43,269 bases of DNA, taken from Natronospira elongata (lineage in GTDB: Bacteria; Pseudomonadota; Gammaproteobacteria; Natronospirales; Natronospiraceae). The stretch is from NCBI RefSeq assembly GCF_034931365.1, contig NZ_JAYGII010000022.1, forward strand, positions 1 to 43,269, given 5' to 3'. Numbering within the stretch: position 1 is the first letter of the stretch; each line of letters starts with the position of its first letter. Of this stretch, positions 40,049 to 43,269 are shown piece by piece. The position numbers were made by a program, and so were the translations under genes. The notes below the pieces were generated by a model. That model was not told where the DNA came from. It searched no databases and worked only from the letters and a program-made list of their open reading frames with translations.

Positions 40049-40633
40049 CTACCGCAGAAAGCGCCAGACGAGAATGGCCACAAGCAGTATCAGGACCAGA
40101 ATCCAGCCCACCAGGTCGATATGCTTGCGAATGCGCGCGGCAACCGGCGGCCCACCCCAGGCAACCAGCCAGGCCACCAGATAGAAACGTCCGCCCCGAC
40201 CCAACAGCGAGGCCAGAATGAATACCGGCAGATTGAGTGACAGTACGCCGGCGGCAATGGTGAAAACCTTGTAGGGAATGGGAGAAAAGCCCGCCAGCAG
40301 GACTGCCCAGAAACCCCATTCCAGGAACCACTCCCGCGCCCGCTCGTAGGCGCCTTGATAGCTGGCCTGTTCAATGACCGGCATGACCAGTTCAATGGCG
40401 AAATAGCCCAATAGCCAGCCAACAACCCCACCAATGACGGAGGCCAGTGTGGTGATCGTGGCCAGACGCAGCCAGCGGCGCGGACGGGCCAGCACCATGG
40501 GCGCCAACATGACATCGGGGGGAACCGGAAAGAAGGTGGATTCGGCAAAGCTGAGACCACCCAGATACCAGGGTGCCCGGGGATGAGCCGACCAGCGCAT
40601 GACGCGCTCATACAGCCAGGAGAAGATACGCAT
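40049..40633 (-). CDS. YqaA-like DedA/VTT-family membrane protein
   Basis: This 194-residue membrane protein has several hydrophobic segments and the Gly/Pro-rich re-entrant pattern of the SNARE-associated (DedA/VTT) family, including ESTFFPVPPDVMLAPMVL and LAGFSPIPYKVFTIAAGVL. DedA-type proteins are linked to lipid scrambling or undecaprenyl-phosphate transport and to membrane potential; YqaA itself is little studied. The start overlaps the pcm stop by one base. It is often found between pcm and nlpD. Confidence 0.85.
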   Translation of the reverse strand: MRIFSWLYERVMRWSAHPRAPWYLGGLSFAESTFFPVPPDVMLAPMVLARPRRWLRLATITTLASVIGGVVGWLLGYFAIELVMPVIEQASYQGAYERAREWFLEWGFWAVLLAGFSPIPYKVFTIAAGVLSLNLPVFILASLLGRGGRFYLVAWLVAWGGPPVAARIRKHIDLVGWILVLILLVAILVWRFLR

Positions 40634-41292
40634 CAGGCGCGGCCACCGCGCAGGGGCACGAAACTGACCAGCCCCAGATTCTCGCGCGTGAATTGCTCAC
40701 CGTCGCGGGTAATCCGCAGTAGCTCCTGACAGCCGGAAGGCCCAACCGGAATCACCAGGGTGCCGCCATCCGCCAATTGCTCCAGCAGCGCTTCCGGTAC
40801 CGCTTCCGGGGCGGCGGCGGCAAGAATGCCGTCAAAGGGCGCGTGGTCCTGCCAGCCTTCATAGCCGTCGGCATGGTGAAAACGGACATTGCGAACCCCC
40901 AGCTGACGCAAATTCCGCCTTGCCCGCTGCAACAGGGCGGAGATCCGCTCCACGGTATCAATCTGACCCACCAGACCGCTCATGACTGCGGTCTGGTAAC
41001 CACAGCCGGTGCCGATCTCCAGCACCCGCTCGGGACGACCGTTCTCTATCAGGGCCTCGGTCATGCGCGCGACCACCCAGGGCTGGGAGATGGTCTGACC
41101 GTGGCCGATGGGCAGTGCGGTATCTTCGTAGGAGCGGCTGGACAGGGCTTCGTCAACGAAGAGATGCCGGGGTACATTGCGTATCGCATCCAGCACCCCG
41201 GGGTGCTGGATGCCGTTGTCCTTGAGTCGTTGAACCAGGCGCTCGCGGGTCCGGGCCGAGGTCATGCCGATGCCTTCAATGGGTGCGTTCAT
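40633..41292 (-). CDS. pcm: Protein-L-isoaspartate O-methyltransferase
   Basis: This 219-residue enzyme methylates isoaspartyl residues in aged proteins so that they can be repaired. The SAM site VLEIGTGCGYQTAVMS is at about 90-105. Other family motifs are GHGQTISQPWVVARMTEAL (about 63-81), FDGILAAAAP and LVIPVG. The start overlaps the surE stop (ATGA). It belongs to the stationary-phase surE-pcm-nlpD-rpoS block. Confidence 0.95.
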   Translation of the reverse strand: MNAPIEGIGMTSARTRERLVQRLKDNGIQHPGVLDAIRNVPRHLFVDEALSSRSYEDTALPIGHGQTISQPWVVARMTEALIENGRPERVLEIGTGCGYQTAVMSGLVGQIDTVERISALLQRARRNLRQLGVRNVRFHHADGYEGWQDHAPFDGILAAAAPEAVPEALLEQLADGGTLVIPVGPSGCQELLRITRDGEQFTRENLGLVSFVPLRGGRA

Positions 41293-42047
41293 TGACTCTC
41301 ACCCCCCTTGTCCAGCCAGCCGGCGATCTGGTCCAGGGCCGCGTAACGAGTGAGGTCCACCTGCAGGGGTGTGACCGATACCTTGCGGTTACGAACGGCA
41401 TGGAAATCGGTGCCCGGTCCGGCGTCTTCCTCGGAGCCGGCGGGACCAATCCAGTAGATGGGGCGGCCCCGCGGGTCCTTGTCACGAATGACACCTTCCG
41501 CCCGCTTGCGATGACCCAGCCGGGTGGCCTCAAACCCGTCAATGGCCTCCCAGGCCAGATCAGGGACGTTGACGTTGAGTATGGTATCAACCGGCAGCGG
41601 ATCACGATGTATTCGATGGATCAGTTCCACCACCACCCGGGCGGCGGTCTCGTAATGGCCCCGCCCCTCATTGGCCAGGGAGACGGCAATCGCCGGCAAG
41701 CCCAGGAAACGCCCCTCCATGGCCGCCGCCACGGTGCCCGAATAGAGAACATCGTCTCCCAGGTTGGCACCCTCGTTGATGCCCGAAATCACCATATCCG
41801 GCTGATGGTCCAGCAAACCGGTGATGGCCACATGAACGCTGTCAGTGGGCGTACCCTCCACGCAATAGACCCGCTCCTCTGCCTGATGAATGCGCAGGGG
41901 GCGATTCAGGGTCAGGGAGTTACTGGCGCCACTGCGATTGCGGTCGGGGGCGACCACCGTCACCTCTCCGAGTGCCGACAGGGCCCCGGCCAGGGTGCGC
42001 AGCCCCTCGGCCAGGTAACCATCGTCATTGCTCACCAGAATTCTCAA
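41289..42047 (-). CDS. surE: 5'-nucleotidase SurE
   Basis: This 252-residue metal-dependent phosphatase acts on nucleoside 5'- and 3'-monophosphates and on short polyphosphate. The metal-binding NDDG (7-10) follows MRILVS directly. Further motifs are RNRSGASNSLTL (about 36-47), SGINEGANLGDDVLYSGTV (about 87-105) and a C-terminal YAALDQIAGWL. It is the first gene of the surE-pcm-yqaA-nlpD-rpoS run and is divergent from the Smr gene. Confidence 0.95.
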   Translation of the reverse strand: MRILVSNDDGYLAEGLRTLAGALSALGEVTVVAPDRNRSGASNSLTLNRPLRIHQAEERVYCVEGTPTDSVHVAITGLLDHQPDMVISGINEGANLGDDVLYSGTVAAAMEGRFLGLPAIAVSLANEGRGHYETAARVVVELIHRIHRDPLPVDTILNVNVPDLAWEAIDGFEATRLGHRKRAEGVIRDKDPRGRPIYWIGPAGSEEDAGPGTDFHAVRNRKVSVTPLQVDLTRYAALDQIAGWLDKGGESQ

Positions 42048-42103
42048 TTCAGCGCTCTCCCCTTGCAGACGGCAGCCCGTGGCGGCCCACGGCAGCGCGC
42101 AAC

Positions 42104-42114
42104 ACTATACTGGA
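42104..42114. promoter_or_regulatory. Possible -10 region in the surE / Smr divergent spacer
   Basis: TATACT (42106-42111) lies in ACACTATACTGGA, 90 bp before the Smr start. It resembles the sigma-S-preferred CTATACT. Read on the other strand it gives TATAGT toward surE. No good -35 is visible in either direction. The remaining bases of the 153-bp spacer show nothing else clear. Confidence 0.3.
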
Positions 42115-42200
42115 ATCCCGGCCCTGATCGTAGCGGCCGGCTTTCGTCCCGGGGTGTTCTTGAGTAACCTCTACCCCATGAAGCTTGCCCTGGAGGCAGC

Positions 42201-42740
42201 ATGAGCGACCGGGATACCGTAATCACCGATGAGGACAGTGAGCTGTTTCGCCAGGCGGTGGGCGATGTGCGCCCGATCCGCGACGATTCGGCCACGGTCC
42301 AGCGTCGACGCCCCCCAGCCCGGGCCCGCTTCCGCCGTCAGGATGATCAGGCGGTGGTTCGCGAGTCCCTGGAGGGGGATTGGGATGAACCACTGGAGAC
42401 CGGGGAGGAGCTACGCTTTGCCCGCCCCGGCCTGAATGGCGACGTCTTGCGTCGATTGCGACGCGGCCGGATTCCGGTACGGGATCAACTTGATCTCCAC
42501 GGCATGAACTGGCGCGAAGCGCAGGAGTGCCTGCGCCTGTTTTTCGCCGAGTGTCACGACATGGGTTACGGCTGTGTGCGCATCGTTCACGGCAAGGGCT
42601 TGCGCTCGGGCAATCGCGGGCCGGTGCTGAAAACCAAGCTCAACACCTGGCTGCAGAAGCGCGACGATATCCTGGCCTTTTGCTCGGCGCGTCCCAATGA
42701 CGGCGGCACGGGTGCGGTCTACGTGTTACTGCAGCGATAG
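42201..42740 (+). CDS. Smr-domain protein (SmrA/YfcN-like)
   Basis: This 179-residue protein has a variable, Arg-rich N-terminus (about 1-90) and a C-terminal Smr domain with both hallmarks: LDLHGM (97-102) and HGKG (130-133). The domain is related to the C-terminus of MutS2 and nicks DNA or RNA in characterised members; some Smr proteins cleave mRNA on collided ribosomes. The role of this one cannot be told. GGAGG stands before the ATG. Its gene is divergent from surE. Confidence 0.88.
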   Translation: MSDRDTVITDEDSELFRQAVGDVRPIRDDSATVQRRRPPARARFRRQDDQAVVRESLEGDWDEPLETGEELRFARPGLNGDVLRRLRRGRIPVRDQLDLHGMNWREAQECLRLFFAECHDMGYGCVRIVHGKGLRSGNRGPVLKTKLNTWLQKRDDILAFCSARPNDGGTGAVYVLLQR

Positions 42741-42793
42741 CATCAGGATGGGAGCAGCCCTTTTAACCATTTCATTTTCCACTGGAGTTGACC

Positions 42794-42940
42794 ATGAGTA
42801 TCGATGTAAACCTTCTGATTGGCATCATCGCCGTGATCGCCGGGGTGCTCATTCTGATCAAGCCCAAGCTGCTCAATTACGTTGTCGCCATCTTTCTCAT
42901 CGTTTACGGCGTATTGCGGATTCTTCCCTATCTGACCTAG
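42794..42940 (+). CDS. DUF3096 small membrane protein, 48 residues
   Basis: The gene is short but well supported: TGGAG lies 7 bp before the ATG. The product is almost entirely two hydrophobic helices (about 6-21 and 27-45) joined by IKPKLLNY. The pattern GVLILIKPKLLNYVVAIFLI is typical of DUF3096. No function is known for the family. It lies 53 bp after the Smr gene on the same strand and may share its transcript. Confidence 0.85.
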   Translation: MSIDVNLLIGIIAVIAGVLILIKPKLLNYVVAIFLIVYGVLRILPYLT

Positions 42941-42975
42941 CTCTGTAATCACCTGGCTTCGATCTGGCCAGTCAG

Positions 42976-43049
42976 ATCGCGAATAAAGTCGCTCCTACGG
43001 TGCCATTTGCCTATTCGAAAGCCGCCGTAGGAGCGGATTAATCCGCGAT
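42976..43049. repeat. REP-like palindromic repeat
   Basis: The arms ATCGCGAATAAAGTCGCTCC (continuing TACGG, 42976-43000) and its imperfect inverse ending GGATTAATCCGCGAT (43025-43049) face each other across 24 bp. The core CGCTCCTACGG and CCGTAGGAGCG resembles widespread REP/BIME elements of Pseudomonas and other gammaproteobacteria. Such elements lie between genes and often protect mRNA 3' ends. Confidence 0.7.
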
Positions 43050-43181
43050 TTCAGCGAGCCAATCGAAGTCAATCTGCTCAAATATCAGAACAAACCTTCA
43101 GCAAGCACCGCCCAGGTGCCCCCCACCAAAGGCAGGCCTAGGTGGCGACAGACCTTTCCAAGACTGTGTGAGCCAGGGTGA

Positions 43182-43245
43182 GGCAAGACCGATGGTCCAG
43201 TGGACCATCGCAGCTTGCCGAACGCCCGCACAGGGATGTGCGGGC
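43182..43245. repeat. Two adjacent strong hairpins, possible dispersed repeat or structured RNA
   Basis: The first hairpin has an outer stem GGCAAG/CTTGCC (43182-43187 and 43214-43219) and a perfect inner 9-bp stem CGATGGTCC/GGACCATCG (43190-43198 and 43202-43210). The second is a perfect 9-bp stem GCCCGCACA/TGTGCGGGC (43224-43232 and 43237-43245) with loop GGGA. Neither has a T tract. The sequence continues GC-rich to the window edge, so the full element cannot be judged. Confidence 0.5.
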
Positions 43246-43269
43246 TGGACCGGGAGGCGGAGCAGGAAT

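Larger units (their letters stand above)
42941..43269. other. Gene-free 3' end of the window with palindromic repeats
   Basis: I find no gene that I can support in these 329 bases. They contain a short GATCTG/CAGATC inverted repeat, a REP-like pair of arms at 42976-43049, and two consecutive strong hairpins at 43182-43245. Short open frames here lack ribosome sites. Confidence 0.55.

Overview
The window is a GC-rich, gene-dense stretch of chromosome from a gammaproteobacterium. Gene order and protein families support this: the rpoE-rseA-rseB-rseC block followed by lepA-lepB-DUF4845-rnc-era-recO-pdxJ-acpS, the surE-pcm-yqaA-nlpD-rpoS block, and an RpfE-like/recJ/prfB/lysS block of the kind known from Xanthomonas and relatives. 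Many proteins are rich in Asp and Glu, which would fit a halophilic or haloalkaliphilic member near Ectothiorhodospiraceae, Wenzhouxiangellaceae or Xanthomonadales. The exact taxon is inference. I see no tRNA, rRNA, CRISPR array, prophage or insertion sequence.

Layout. Bases 1-7322 are mostly minus-strand: a partial membrane-anchored protein at the edge, about 500 bp without a gene, then a purine salvage pair (methylthioinosine phosphorylase and hypoxanthine phosphoribosyltransferase), an MscS channel, NagZ, a short L,D-transpeptidase without a signal peptide, a CYTH triphosphatase, RlmD and a PolB-like exonuclease. Bases 7531-13255 hold a plus-strand three-gene operon: TonB-dependent receptor, periplasmic PF04392 binding protein and BarA-like hybrid histidine kinase. 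This looks like an outer-membrane-to-cytoplasm sensing unit and is the best candidate here for a poorly described system. Bases 13264-22856 run on the minus strand from the sigma-E operon (rpoE, rseA, rseB, rseC, glutaredoxin-like; no mucD/degP) into the lepA-to-acpS housekeeping block. A TATAAT promoter and a terminator-like leader hairpin lie just before lepA. nadB is divergent from rpoE.

Bases 24647-29124 carry a complete succinate dehydrogenase locus on the minus strand: an SdhAF4-type assembly factor (DUF1674), sdhC, sdhD, sdhA, sdhB, the flavinylation factor sdhE, and ygfX, whose 3' end overlaps the end of nadB antisense. A good sigma-70-like promoter and a GC-rich leader hairpin precede it. 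ygfZ (iron-sulfur protein maintenance) is divergent from it, so four enzyme subunits and several maturation factors sit side by side. A protein I do not recognise and a tandem universal stress protein follow on the plus strand, ending at a strong, probably bidirectional terminator shared with lysS.

Bases 32046-37624 (minus) hold rpfE-like, recJ, prfB and lysS. prfB keeps the classic +1 programmed frameshift at an in-frame UGA and must be annotated as one joined gene. A Mth938-fold gene is divergent from the rpfE-like gene with only 20 bp between the start codons. Then come a repeat-rich inverted element abutting rpoS, and rpoS, nlpD, yqaA-like, pcm and surE (minus), with an Smr-domain gene and a 48-residue DUF3096 protein on the plus strand. 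The last 330 bp hold REP-like and other hairpin repeats and no gene that I can support.
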